Shown piece by piece: positions 31,812 to 40,682 of a stretch of DNA of 50,144 bases. Origin of the DNA: JBDTNQ01 sp039933635. Lineage in GTDB: Bacteria; Acidobacteriota; Vicinamibacteria; Vicinamibacterales; SCN-69-37. The notes under the pieces were generated by a model, which did no database searches, was not told the DNA's origin, and saw only the letters and a list, made by a program, of their open reading frames with translations. The stretch spans positions 1 through 50,144 of the forward strand of contig JBDTNQ010000017.1 in the NCBI GenBank assembly GCA_039933635.1, written 5' to 3'. Position 1 is the stretch's first letter. Every line of letters starts with the position of its first letter. The position numbers and the translations under genes are program-made.

Positions 31812-33197
31812 ATGAGTGAGCTATCCGGACATCTCCTGCTGGTCGACGATGAGGCTGGATTTCGCGACGCCATCGCTGAACGGCTCCAGGAGACCGGATT
31901 CAAGGTCACCCAGGCCGGCACCGGTGAAGAGGCGCTGGATCGCCTGAATCACTTCGCGTTCGACGTGCTCGTGACCGACCTTCGCCTCCCCGGCGTTGAC
32001 GGTCGGGCGGTGCTCGATGAGGCACTGGCCCGCTATCCGGACATCATTGCCGTCGTGATCACGGGTTTCGGCACCGTGCGCGAGGCCGTGGAGATCACGC
32101 GACGCGGCGCCGAGGGCTTCATCACGAAACCGTTTCAGTTCGAGGAGTTGCTGCACGAGCTGACGGTGTCCATCGATCGACGCCGGCTCAAGTCCGAGAA
32201 CGCGTACCTGCGGGCGCAGCTGCACGATCGATTCGGCATCGAGGGGATTGTTGGACGCACGCCGGCGATGGCTCACCTGTTCGAGCTGCTGCGAACGGTC
32301 GCCGCGACATCGAGCACGGTGCTGGTGTCGGGTGAGACCGGCACCGGAAAGGAGCTGGCCGCGCGAGCCATTCACGACGCCAGCCCGCGCCGGAGCCAGC
32401 GCTTCGTCGCGATCAACTGCAGCGCGATTCCGGAGACGCTGCTCGAAGCGGAACTTTTTGGCCACGTGCGCGGCGCGTTCACGGGCGCGATTGCCAATCG
32501 TCAGGGGCGGATCGAGCAGGCCCATCGCGGCACGCTCTTCCTTGATGAGGTCGGGACGATGAGTCCCGCGTTGCAGGCGAAGCTGCTGCGTGTGCTGCAA
32601 GCGCGGGAGTTCGAGCGCGTGGGCGATTCACAGACCGTCAAAGTGGACGTGCGCGTGATTGCCGCGACCAACGCCGACTTGAAGAAGATGGTCGAGGACG
32701 GCTCGTTCCGCGAGGATCTCTACTACCGGCTGAACGTGATTCCCGTGCGAATGCCGCCATTGCGGGAGCGCCGCGCGGACGTGCCGCTGCTGGCCCAGCA
32801 CTTCCTCGAGCGCTTTGACCGCGAGAATCCGTCACGCGGCCGCGTGACGCTGACGCAGGACGCGCAGCAGACGCTGATGGCCTTTTCGTGGCCAGGCAAC
32901 GTCCGGCAGCTCGAGAACGTGGTGGAGCGCACCTACGCGCTGTCGCCTGGAAAGACGCAGATTGCCGCGATTGATCTGCCTGACGAGATCCGCGAGGTCG
33001 GCCCGGTGCTGAGTCCGACTGAAGTCGTGATTCCGGACACGGGCGTTGACATGGAACGGCTCGTATCGAACTTCGAACACACATTGATCAAACGCGCGAT
33101 CGAGCGCGCGGCGGGCAACAAACGACTCGCGGCGGATCTGCTGCACGTCAAGCGAACGACGCTGATTGAGAAGCTCAAGCGGCTGGAGCGGGACTAA
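31812..33197 (+). CDS. NtrC-family sigma-54-dependent response regulator
   Basis: 461 residues. A receiver domain (1-120) has LLVDDE, phospho-acceptor D56 (VTDLRLPGVDG) and the conserved Lys in ITKPF. The AAA+ domain (about 140-375) has GETGTGKE (Walker A), GAFTGA for contact with sigma-54, GTLFLDEVG (Walker B) and an RLNVIPVRMPPLRER sensor region. The C-terminus (about 420-461) is a Fis-type helix-turn-helix ending KRTTLIEKLKRLERD. The gene is followed after 3 nt by the RGP protein, so they form one operon with the Dabb gene. A natural target is the sigma-54 promoter at 30963-30978. Confidence 0.92.
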   Translation: MSELSGHLLLVDDEAGFRDAIAERLQETGFKVTQAGTGEEALDRLNHFAFDVLVTDLRLPGVDGRAVLDEALARYPDIIAVVITGFGTVREAVEITRRGAEGFITKPFQFEELLHELTVSIDRRRLKSENAYLRAQLHDRFGIEGIVGRTPAMAHLFELLRTVAATSSTVLVSGETGTGKELAARAIHDASPRRSQRFVAINCSAIPETLLEAELFGHVRGAFTGAIANRQGRIEQAHRGTLFLDEVGTMSPALQAKLLRVLQAREFERVGDSQTVKVDVRVIAATNADLKKMVEDGSFREDLYYRLNVIPVRMPPLRERRADVPLLAQHFLERFDRENPSRGRVTLTQDAQQTLMAFSWPGNVRQLENVVERTYALSPGKTQIAAIDLPDEIREVGPVLSPTEVVIPDTGVDMERLVSNFEHTLIKRAIERAAGNKRLAADLLHVKRTTLIEKLKRLERD

Positions 33198-33200
33198 GAC

Positions 33201-34568
33201 ATGGCAAAGACCTTCTCGTGCTGGGTGATCGTGGCCGGCGCGCTGCCGACCGCCTTCCGCTCGCGTGACGCCGAAGACCTCATGCCGACGCTTCGACAAC
33301 TTCAACGGACGCAACCGGACGCGCAGTTGAAGTGGTTCGAGCGCGGTCGATTCTGGGATTCACCTGAGGCGGCTGAAGCGGCGTCCGGCCAGGGACGCGT
33401 TCCAGGCCGTGGCCGCGACTGGCGACCGGGTGGCGACCACGCGGACCCACGCGCGAAGTATCAAACGACTCGCGACGAGAAACGCGCGCGCTTCAAGCAA
33501 CGGCTCATCGGTGAGCGGGTCCGGAGCACGAGACCACCGGACGAGGGCGCCCCGCCGAAGCCCCCGGCTGACGGTCCGAAAGGCGGCGACGCGCCTGATC
33601 GGCCACGCGAACGGCGCCCTTTCGAGAAGCGTGAGGATCGAGGGCGTTCGAATTGGGGATCCGGGGACCGCGGCGCGCCCAATCGCCCACCGGGAGATCG
33701 CCCGAAATCGAATTGGGGCTCGGGCGATCGGGGCCCCTCGAATCGGGGGCCGGCCAATCGTTCGTCGAGCTGGGGATCCGGCAGCCGTGGCCCGGCAGGC
33801 GGATCCAGCTGGGGTTCGCGCGATCGCGGTCCTGCGGCCCCGCGATCTGGGCCGCCGCGGTCGGATGCACGCGGGCCAGCCGGACCGAGACCTGACTCGC
33901 GAGGGCCCGGTCCCGGAAGGCCTGATTCCCGAGGCCCGTCTGACCGTACCTCGAACAACCGGGGCCCTGGCGGAGCATCCAGCTGGAACCGTGACAATCG
34001 CGGGGGATCCGACCGCCGCGGCCCCTGGCGTCCTGCCGGCCCTGGCGGTCGCGGCACTGGGAGTTCAGACTCAGGAAGCCCGAGCGGTCGTGGACCGGGA
34101 GGGGGCGGTTTCGCCGGACGCGGACCTGGCGGAGGTGCGCCGTGGAATCGCGGGCCCGCCGGACCCGGCGGCCGTGGACCGGGCGGACCCGGCAGTCGTG
34201 GGCCAGGCGGACCCGGCAGTCGTGGGCCGGGCGGACCTGGCAGCCGCGGGCCGGGCGGACCCGGCAGCCGCGGGCCGGGCGGGTCCGGCAGTCGTGGGCC
34301 AGGTGGACCCGGCAGCCGCGGGCCGGGCGGGTCCGGCAGTCGTGGGCCGGGCGGACCCGGCAGCCGCGGGCCGGGCGGGTCCGGCCGTGGACCCGGTGGA
34401 TTTGGCGGCCGTGGTCCTGGTGGACCAGGCAGCCGTGGCCCGGGCAGTGGGCGTCCCCCAGGGGGACGAGGTCCTGGTGGTGGGTTTGGTTCTGGGCGTC
34501 CGCCTGCTGGTAACCGGGGATCAGCTGGTCGTGGCCCATCTAACCGCGGTCCCAAGAAGCCGAGATGA
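33201..34568 (+). CDS. RGP-repeat disordered protein with conserved N-terminal domain
   Basis: 455 residues. Residues 1-105 form a conserved part: TFSCWVIVAGALPTAFRSRD, LKWFERGRFWDS, and DWRPGGDHADPRAKYQTTRD followed by EKRARFKQR. I recall the same N-terminus in other acidobacterial proteins, without known function. From about 140 to the end the chain is low complexity, first NWGSGDRG-like units, then an 8-residue repeat RGPGGPGS. Arg/Gly-rich tails of this type bind RNA or DNA and promote condensate formation. The repeat is not Gly-X-Y phased, so collagen is excluded. It begins 3 nt after the NtrC gene and overlaps the Dabb gene by 4 nt. Confidence 0.75.
   Translation: MAKTFSCWVIVAGALPTAFRSRDAEDLMPTLRQLQRTQPDAQLKWFERGRFWDSPEAAEAASGQGRVPGRGRDWRPGGDHADPRAKYQTTRDEKRARFKQRLIGERVRSTRPPDEGAPPKPPADGPKGGDAPDRPRERRPFEKREDRGRSNWGSGDRGAPNRPPGDRPKSNWGSGDRGPSNRGPANRSSSWGSGSRGPAGGSSWGSRDRGPAAPRSGPPRSDARGPAGPRPDSRGPGPGRPDSRGPSDRTSNNRGPGGASSWNRDNRGGSDRRGPWRPAGPGGRGTGSSDSGSPSGRGPGGGGFAGRGPGGGAPWNRGPAGPGGRGPGGPGSRGPGGPGSRGPGGPGSRGPGGPGSRGPGGSGSRGPGGPGSRGPGGSGSRGPGGPGSRGPGGSGRGPGGFGGRGPGGPGSRGPGSGRPPGGRGPGGGFGSGRPPAGNRGSAGRGPSNRGPKKPR
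34173..34443 (+). repeat. 24-nt tandem repeat (about 11 units) encoding RGPGG(P/S)GS
   Basis: Units of 24 nt, each beginning with a CGT or CGC arginine codon, run in frame from 34173. Variants alternate Pro and Ser (GGPGS, GGSGS), and the end is degenerate (GGFGG, then GSGRPP). Because units are in frame, slippage would change protein length by eight residues without frameshift. Confidence 0.85.
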
Positions 34569-34921
34569 TTTCACACATCGTGCTGTTTGAGCCAAAGGCC
34601 TCGATGTCCCTCCCGGACAAAAGGTTATTTGCCCAATCAGTACTAAGCGTTTGTTCCCGGATTGAATTCGTCCAGCGGCTGTCGATTGGCCGACGAACTA
34701 ACGTGGACGTCGGTTACGAGCGAAGTTTTGGCGATAAGACCTACGAATATTCGGCGGTGCTCGAGTTCGAAACGCGGGAGCGGCTGATCCAATACCTCAC
34801 CAACCCGCTCCACGCAGAGCTGGGACGTCTGTTCTGGGAGAACTGCGAACGCACCGTCATCTGCGAGACTGAAAGTGTCGACCCCAGCAGCCCGCACGCA
34901 GTCGATTTATTGGTGTTATGA
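34565..34921 (+). CDS. Dabb (stress-responsive A/B barrel) domain protein
   Basis: 118 residues, dimeric alpha/beta-barrel type. It opens ISHIVLFEPK and has YLTNPLHAELGRLFWENCE (about 75-95), the typical L-x-Y-x-x-(N/H)PxH segment, then a C-terminal strand TVICETES. The family includes small enzymes and stress proteins; the substrate is unknown. It starts inside the stop of the RGP gene (ATGA, 34565-34568). Base composition is visibly lower in GC than the neighbours and codons such as AGT, TTA and ATT are more common, which could mean later acquisition. The last 6 nt overlap the convergent dusB gene. Confidence 0.75.
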   Translation: MISHIVLFEPKASMSLPDKRLFAQSVLSVCSRIEFVQRLSIGRRTNVDVGYERSFGDKTYEYSAVLEFETRERLIQYLTNPLHAELGRLFWENCERTVICETESVDPSSPHAVDLLVL

Positions 34922-35971
34922 CAAAAATGCGTGCGCCTGGTCTTCGGTGACACCGAAGAAGTCGGAGACGATCCCACGCAGGGAGCCAATCGAGTCGGCG
35001 CTGTTCACCGCCACGCGCAGGTGCGCCCCGCCGTCGAGTCCCTTGGTGTACCACGAGCACAGCGCGCGGAGCTTGTTGACCACCCAGCGCTCCCGCCCTC
35101 TCGCTGGCGCATTCGTCGTCTGACTCGGAAACGCGTGACGAAAGCCGTCAGCTTCGTCCACACGTTCGGTGAGCAGTAGATCGATGTACTCGAGGAGGAA
35201 CCGCCCCTTCTCCTCCAGGGAGACCTGCGGCGGCGTAGTGCCCGACGCGGCAACGGCCGCCTGGCTGAAGATCCACGGATTCCTCAGTGCGCCTCGCCCG
35301 ATCAGCACGCCACTCACCCGGCCGCTCGCCAGGCGCGAGACGGCCTGCTCGGGCGACACACAATCGCCCGAACCGAAAACGGGAATGCTGACGGACGCCG
35401 CGACCTGTTCGATCAGACTCCAGTCCGACTCGCCGGTGTAGGACTGCGCGGCAGTACGACCGTGCACGGCCAGGGCAGAGGCCCCGGCATCCTCGGCCAT
35501 CTTCGCCAGCAGCGGCGCGTTGATCTCGCGCTCGTTCCAGCCTGCGCGCATCTTCACCGTCACGGGAATCTTCACGGCCCGCACCATCGCGCGCACGACG
35601 CTTGCGGCGTGCGCCGGCTCCCGCATCAGGCTGCAGCCGGCATTGTGCTTGGCGATCTTCGGGACCGGGCAGCCCATGTTGATGTCCACGACATCGGCAC
35701 CCATGCCTTCAACCACTTGCGCGGCATCCGCCATCACGGCGGGATCCCCACCGAAAATCTGAATCGAAACAGGTCGTTCTTCTTCGGTGTACTCCGCGTA
35801 CTCGAGCGTCCGATCTATGCCTCGGACGAGCCCTTCCGAGCTCACCATTTCGGTGACCACCATCCCGCACCCGCCCTGGCGTTTGACCAGGCGACGGAAG
35901 GCCGTGTCCGTCATGCCGGCCATGGGCGCCAGCGCGACGGGATGCTCCAGATCGATGCTGCCGATCTTCAC
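34916..35971 (-). CDS. dusB: tRNA-dihydrouridine synthase DusB
   Basis: 351 residues, FMN TIM barrel. VALAPMAGMTDTAFRRL at the start, catalytic cysteine in DINMGCPVPKI, VKMRAGW and AVHGRTAAQSYTGESDW are family hallmarks, and a C-terminal helical tRNA-binding part (about 240-351) is present. The enzyme reduces uridines in tRNA with NADPH. The start is GTG at 35971, overlapping the upstream stop by 4 nt; a longer frame reading from 36073 lies inside the SurA-like gene. It is last in the minus-strand run. Confidence 0.9.
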   Translation of the reverse strand: MKIGSIDLEHPVALAPMAGMTDTAFRRLVKRQGGCGMVVTEMVSSEGLVRGIDRTLEYAEYTEEERPVSIQIFGGDPAVMADAAQVVEGMGADVVDINMGCPVPKIAKHNAGCSLMREPAHAASVVRAMVRAVKIPVTVKMRAGWNEREINAPLLAKMAEDAGASALAVHGRTAAQSYTGESDWSLIEQVAASVSIPVFGSGDCVSPEQAVSRLASGRVSGVLIGRGALRNPWIFSQAAVAASGTTPPQVSLEEKGRFLLEYIDLLLTERVDEADGFRHAFPSQTTNAPARGRERWVVNKLRALCSWYTKGLDGGAHLRVAVNSADSIGSLRGIVSDFFGVTEDQAHAFLS

Positions 35972-37074
35972 TTGGCAGACTTCGCGGTCGGTGCAGCCGC
36001 GGCAGCCGCGCCTTCCTTGGCTTTGTCCGCGATACGCTTCTCGTACATCTGCTTGAAGGCGTCGTCTTTCCACTCGATGACGGCCTGGGTACGCAGGCGG
36101 GCAAGCATCTTGTCTGTTTCTGGATCGATGCGCTCGTCGCGAATCGCGCGCTCGATTTCGGCGCGAACCGCCGTAAATGGCCGCAATTCAGGCGTCGATC
36201 GTGTTTCAAGCCTGAAGATCTGGTAGCCGCGTGGACCGCGCAGCGGCAGCGTGATGCCCCCGGGTTGCAGCGATCCAAGTGCGTCCTTCAACGCGGGCGT
36301 CAGATCCTCGACGTTCACGGGACCGATGAGCCCGCCAGTGGACTTCGTCGACGACTCGGACGCGTCAGTCACGAGCTTGACGAAGTCCTCACCGGCGACG
36401 GCTCGCGCGCGAACCGCCTCGATTTTGGCCTTCGAGGAGTTGTCGTCCGACACCGCGAACATGTTCTGACCCTTCTGCGTGGTGGTCGAAACGTTCACCA
36501 GGATTTCGCGCAAGGTGACCGTGAGCGGCGTCATGAAGTCCGCCTTGTGCTTGTCGTAGTACTGCCGCTGCTCTTCCTGCGTGATGGACATGCTTGGCCC
36601 GATCTCACGCTGCTGCACCGCGCGAATCATGAAGGTCTTCTCGAGCTGCTGGCGGAGTTCTTCCAGCGTCAGCCCTTCCTGATTCAGCGCCGCCTTCAGC
36701 CCGGCATCGTCGAGCTTGTTGTCCTTCTTGATGCTGTCGAGCGCGTCCTTGAACTGCTCGTCGGTGAACTTGACGCCCATCTCGCGTCCGCGCTGGACGA
36801 GGAGCAGTTCGTCGACCGCGCCGACCAGCAGGTCCGGCGTGATCTCGGCGACCGTGGACGGGAGCTTGGCATCCTCGCGTTTGTCCTTCTCCATCTCGCG
36901 CAGCGCACCGACCTGCCGCGTGGTCAATTGCGACTGGGTGAAGATCTCGCCGTTGACGCGCACGAGTACCCGCTCGACGATGACGCTCTTCGATGTCGTC
37001 GCCTCCTGTGCGGCCACGGGCAGGACGACCCCGGCCAAGACGAGGGCGGCAATGAGCTTCAACGATAGGTTCAT
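35968..37074 (-). CDS. SurA-like periplasmic peptidyl-prolyl isomerase
   Basis: 368 residues. A signal peptide covers about 1-22 (LVLAGVVLPVAAQ). A SurA N-terminal chaperone domain (about 30-170; RVLVRVNGEIFTQSQL, and LLLVQRGREMGVKFTDEQF) is followed by one parvulin domain (about 185-300; LREILVNVS, then GGLIGPVNVEDLTPALKDAL and GYQIFRLE). The C-terminal tail is Ala/Lys-rich. The expected role is folding of outer-membrane proteins. The ATG has GGAG 10 nt upstream. It follows mfd after 47 nt and overlaps dusB by 4 nt. Confidence 0.85.
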   Translation of the reverse strand: MNLSLKLIAALVLAGVVLPVAAQEATTSKSVIVERVLVRVNGEIFTQSQLTTRQVGALREMEKDKREDAKLPSTVAEITPDLLVGAVDELLLVQRGREMGVKFTDEQFKDALDSIKKDNKLDDAGLKAALNQEGLTLEELRQQLEKTFMIRAVQQREIGPSMSITQEEQRQYYDKHKADFMTPLTVTLREILVNVSTTTQKGQNMFAVSDDNSSKAKIEAVRARAVAGEDFVKLVTDASESSTKSTGGLIGPVNVEDLTPALKDALGSLQPGGITLPLRGPRGYQIFRLETRSTPELRPFTAVRAEIERAIRDERIDPETDKMLARLRTQAVIEWKDDAFKQMYEKRIADKAKEGAAAAAAPTAKSAK

Positions 37075-37121
37075 GAGTCCAACTCCAGCTTCACACGCAC
37101 AACTTACGCAGAATCAATATG

Positions 37122-40100
37122 TTAGCCCGTAACAAGCGACTGGTTCAACTGGCTCAGCACGTCGCCAATTCGTTCGAAGAGGCCGCCCGGGGCGGATGGA
37201 TCTACTGGCGCTTCCGCAAGAATCAGGTCCCGGGTGAAGCCGGGCTCGACCTTCGTCGTGGCTCTGGTGGTCCACCACGAGTCCGCCGTGGAGTCGTCCT
37301 CGACCGGTTTCTTGGACGTCGAAACGAGCTTCCCGGGCGGCTGGGGCCTCGGCTTCGGCGGTGCGGGCACGGGTTTCGGGGCGGCCGCCGGGCGCGTCAG
37401 GTCCAGACGCAGGACCACTGGTGGAACCAGGGACAGGTCGCCACGAGTCTGGAGCAACCTGGCGAGCACCCCTGGATGCACCTTGGCGTCCTGCCTGAAC
37501 CTTAAGACCACGGTCGTGCCTTCGCGGTCGAGGCTTTCGACCCCAATCCGATCGGCCAGCACGCGAAGGCGGGCATACGCCGCCAGGTTCAGCACCGAGG
37601 GCGGCGGAGCGCCGTAGCGATCGCGGAGCTCGTCCAGGGCGCCGGACACCTCGTCTTCGGTCCGGGCGCTGGCCAGGCGGCGGTACACCATGAGCCGCTG
37701 GTTCATGTCCGGGACGTAGCGCTCGTCGACTCGGAGGTCGAGTCGCAGATTCACGGCGGCTCGGCGCTCGTCCTCCAGATCCTCGCCCTTCAGTTCTCGA
37801 ATCGTCTGCTCGAGCAGCTTCGTGTACATATCGAAGCCGACGGCCTCGATGTGGCCGCTCTGCTGGCCGCCCAGCAGGTTGCCGGCGCCACGGATCTCGA
37901 GGTCGAGGGCGGCGATGCGAAATCCGCTGCCGAGGTCGCTGAACTCGCGGATCGCGGCGAGACGACGACGCGCGATGGGCGACAGCGACTGCTCCGCCGG
38001 AATCAGCAGGTAGGCATACGCGCGCCGATCGGCGCGGCCGACACGGCCGCGCAGCTGATAGAGCTGCGCGAGGCCATACCGATCCGCACGGTTGATGACG
38101 ATCGTGTTCGCATTGGAGATATCGAGCCCGTTCTCGACGATGGTCGTCGCCACCAGCACATCGAACCGGTGCGCCACGAAGTCGACCATCACCTTTTCCA
38201 GCGCTTCGTCGCCCATCTGGCCATGGCCGACGACAATGCGGGCATCGGGCACGAGACGGCCAACGAGACTAGCCATCGAGTGAATCGACTCGACGCGGTT
38301 GTGGACGAAATACACCTGCCCGCCGCGTTCGAGCTCCGTGCGGATTGCGCGCGTGATGACGGCCGTGTCGAACTTGGCGACGTGCGTCTGAATGGCCAGC
38401 CGGTCGCGCGGCGGCGTTTCAATCACCGACATGTCACGGATGCCGACGAGGGACATGTTCAGGGTCCGAGGAATCGGCGTCGCGGTCATCGTCAGCACAT
38501 CGACGCGCTTGCGAAGCTGCTTGATCCGCTCCTTGTGCGCGACGCCAAATCGCTGTTCCTCGTCCACGACGAGGAGTCCGAGATCGCGGAACGACACATC
38601 CTTCGACAGGAGCCGGTGGGTGCCGACGATGATGTCCAACTGGCCCTTCGCGAGGCCTTCGAGAATCTCCTGCTGCTCCTGCTTGGTCCGGAAGCGGCTG
38701 ACCATGTCGATTCTGACGGGGAAGCCGGCGAACCGCTCCTTGAGCGTGCGCGCGTGCTGAAACGCCAGGACCGTCGTCGGCGCCAGGAACGCGACCTGCT
38801 TGCCGTCGATCACGGCCTTGAACGCCGCGCGCATGGCAACCTCGGTCTTGCCGTACCCCACGTCACCGCAGAGCAGACGGTCCATGGGCGTCGTGGATTC
38901 CATGTCGCGTGAGATATCCGCAATGGCGGATTTCTGGTCCGTCGTGAGGTCGTACTCGAAGGCGTCGGCGAACTCCTGTTGCCAGTGCGAATCCGAGCTG
39001 AAGGCGTGCCCGCTCACCGCCTTCCGGGCGGCGTAGAGCTTCAGCAGCTCCTCGGCCATGTCCCGCATGGCTTTCTTGACGCGTGTTTTCGCCTTCTCCC
39101 AGGTCGTGCCACCGAGTTTGTCGAGCGTGGCCGCCGCGCCGCCGGTGTACTTCTGGACCAGGTCCAGGCGCTCGAGTGGAACGAAAAGCTTGTCGTCGCC
39201 GGCGTACCGCAGCTCCATGAATTCCTGCGGCTGCTGGCCCGGGACGAGCGCCAGACGCTTCAACCCGACGAACTTGCCGATGCCGTTGTCGACGTGGACG
39301 ACGAGGTCGCCGATCTTGAGATCGCGGAAGTCGGAAAGGAAACTGCGCGTCGAGGCGCGCCGCCGTTCGTGAACGCGCCGCTCCTCTTCGAACAGATCGG
39401 TCTCGGCGTAAACCAGCAGGTTGCCGGCGGGCAGATGGAAGCCGCGTGAGAGCTGGCCGGTCGTGACGAGCACCGCGGCGCTCGCCAGATCGTCGGCGTC
39501 TTTGACGGCGCGGGCGCGCACCTCATAGTCCGCGAGGATCTCGATGATGCGCTCGGCGCGGCCGGGCGTGGCGGCGACGAACACGACAGCATCGCCCCGA
39601 TCGCGTGCCTGCCTGATCTCGGCGGCCCAGTCCCCGATGCGGCCGTGGTACTCGAGCGATGGCACGCTCGACACGTGCTCGCCGCCGTCGTCGTCGTCGA
39701 GTGCCAGCGCGCTGATGCGATGCGCGTGACTGAGCCAGGTGGCGATCTGATCCCACTCCGCGGCAATCGCCTCGTACGGGCGGACCGCCCCCCCGCGAGC
39801 GACCGCATCGCTGGCCGCCGTTCGCCACTGCCGTTCGAGCGCGAGACCGCGCTCTTCGACGTCGTCCGTCTCGAAGACAACAACCTGGGCCCGCGCCCGG
39901 CGCACGTAGTCGATGATCGTGGCGGATCGATCGGCAGCCTGCGGGTCGTCCGGACGATCGGGATCGGGCAGGAGCTCCCGTTGGGGCGCCACGGTGACGC
40001 GATCGACGGACGTGAGGGACCGCTGCGTCGCGCTGTCGAAGCGGCGAATTGATTCGACGATGTCCCCGATGAACTCGAGACGGATGGGGGACTCCTCCGA

Positions 40101-40682
40101 CGCCGGATAGAAGTCGACGACTCCGCCGCGGACGCAGAACTCGCCGTGCTCGTCGACGGGATCCTCCGGCGCAAATCCGGCAAGGGCGAACCGATCGCCC
40201 AGGTCCTGCGGCGAGATTTCGGTACCGGGTTGCAGCGCGACCCCCACGGCCGCGAACGAGGGAGCATCGGAGAGCCTGGGAAGCAGCGCGCGAGCCGAGG
40301 CGACGACCAGGCGCGCGGTCCCCGTGGTGAGCGCGAAGAGCGCCCGAGCACGGGCGGAGGCAATCTCCAGATGCGGGGCGAGGCCCCGATACGGATCGAC
40401 TTCCTGTGAGGGGTATCCGAGGATGGTCTCGTCGATTTCGCGATCCGAGAGCCCGAGGGTTGCCGCGATGAACAGGCGCGCATCAGCCACCGTGCGTTCG
40501 ACGTCGGTGTCGGTGGGTACCACGAGAAACAGCGGACTCTCGCTGGCAACGGCGGCGGCGTGGAACGCCAACGCCTGAGGGGTCAACCCGGTGATGCGTG
40601 GGCGTGATCGGTCCAGCCCGGCGCGACGCGCCGAGGTCTTGAGCAGCGAGCGGAAAGCAAGAGACGAGGACGAGCCGATCAC
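37122..40682 (-). CDS. mfd: Transcription-repair coupling factor Mfd
   Basis: 1186 residues, normal length. The N-terminal UvrB-like part (about 1-330), an RNA polymerase-interacting domain (about 470-540; RYAGDDKLFVPLERLDLVQKY), helicase motifs GDVGYGKTE (Walker A), VVDEEQRFG (DEEQ box) and TMTATPIPRTL, and a C-terminal regulatory domain are all present. A Pro-rich insert (PAAAPKPVPAPPKPRPQPPG) and an extra tail of about 60 residues close the protein. Mfd removes stalled RNA polymerase and recruits UvrA. The start is GTG at 40682 overlapping the rfaE2 stop. Confidence 0.95.
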   Translation of the reverse strand: MIGSSSSLAFRSLLKTSARRAGLDRSRPRITGLTPQALAFHAAAVASESPLFLVVPTDTDVERTVADARLFIAATLGLSDREIDETILGYPSQEVDPYRGLAPHLEIASARARALFALTTGTARLVVASARALLPRLSDAPSFAAVGVALQPGTEISPQDLGDRFALAGFAPEDPVDEHGEFCVRGGVVDFYPASEESPIRLEFIGDIVESIRRFDSATQRSLTSVDRVTVAPQRELLPDPDRPDDPQAADRSATIIDYVRRARAQVVVFETDDVEERGLALERQWRTAASDAVARGGAVRPYEAIAAEWDQIATWLSHAHRISALALDDDDGGEHVSSVPSLEYHGRIGDWAAEIRQARDRGDAVVFVAATPGRAERIIEILADYEVRARAVKDADDLASAAVLVTTGQLSRGFHLPAGNLLVYAETDLFEEERRVHERRRASTRSFLSDFRDLKIGDLVVHVDNGIGKFVGLKRLALVPGQQPQEFMELRYAGDDKLFVPLERLDLVQKYTGGAAATLDKLGGTTWEKAKTRVKKAMRDMAEELLKLYAARKAVSGHAFSSDSHWQQEFADAFEYDLTTDQKSAIADISRDMESTTPMDRLLCGDVGYGKTEVAMRAAFKAVIDGKQVAFLAPTTVLAFQHARTLKERFAGFPVRIDMVSRFRTKQEQQEILEGLAKGQLDIIVGTHRLLSKDVSFRDLGLLVVDEEQRFGVAHKERIKQLRKRVDVLTMTATPIPRTLNMSLVGIRDMSVIETPPRDRLAIQTHVAKFDTAVITRAIRTELERGGQVYFVHNRVESIHSMASLVGRLVPDARIVVGHGQMGDEALEKVMVDFVAHRFDVLVATTIVENGLDISNANTIVINRADRYGLAQLYQLRGRVGRADRRAYAYLLIPAEQSLSPIARRRLAAIREFSDLGSGFRIAALDLEIRGAGNLLGGQQSGHIEAVGFDMYTKLLEQTIRELKGEDLEDERRAAVNLRLDLRVDERYVPDMNQRLMVYRRLASARTEDEVSGALDELRDRYGAPPPSVLNLAAYARLRVLADRIGVESLDREGTTVVLRFRQDAKVHPGVLARLLQTRGDLSLVPPVVLRLDLTRPAAAPKPVPAPPKPRPQPPGKLVSTSKKPVEDDSTADSWWTTRATTKVEPGFTRDLILAEAPVDPSAPGGLFERIGDVLSQLNQSLVTG

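Noticed and set aside
34173..34443. CRISPR-like direct repeats
   Set aside because: Units are contiguous without spacers, in frame and variable; it is a coding minisatellite.
34142..34443. Collagen-like Gly-X-Y domain
   Set aside because: The repeat is eight residues long, so glycine does not stay at every third position.
33409..34590. Alternative long frames (plus and minus) across the RGP repeat
   Set aside because: A 24-nt repeat keeps all frames open. Only the frame from 33201 has the conserved N-terminal domain and the 3-nt and 4-nt junctions to its neighbours.
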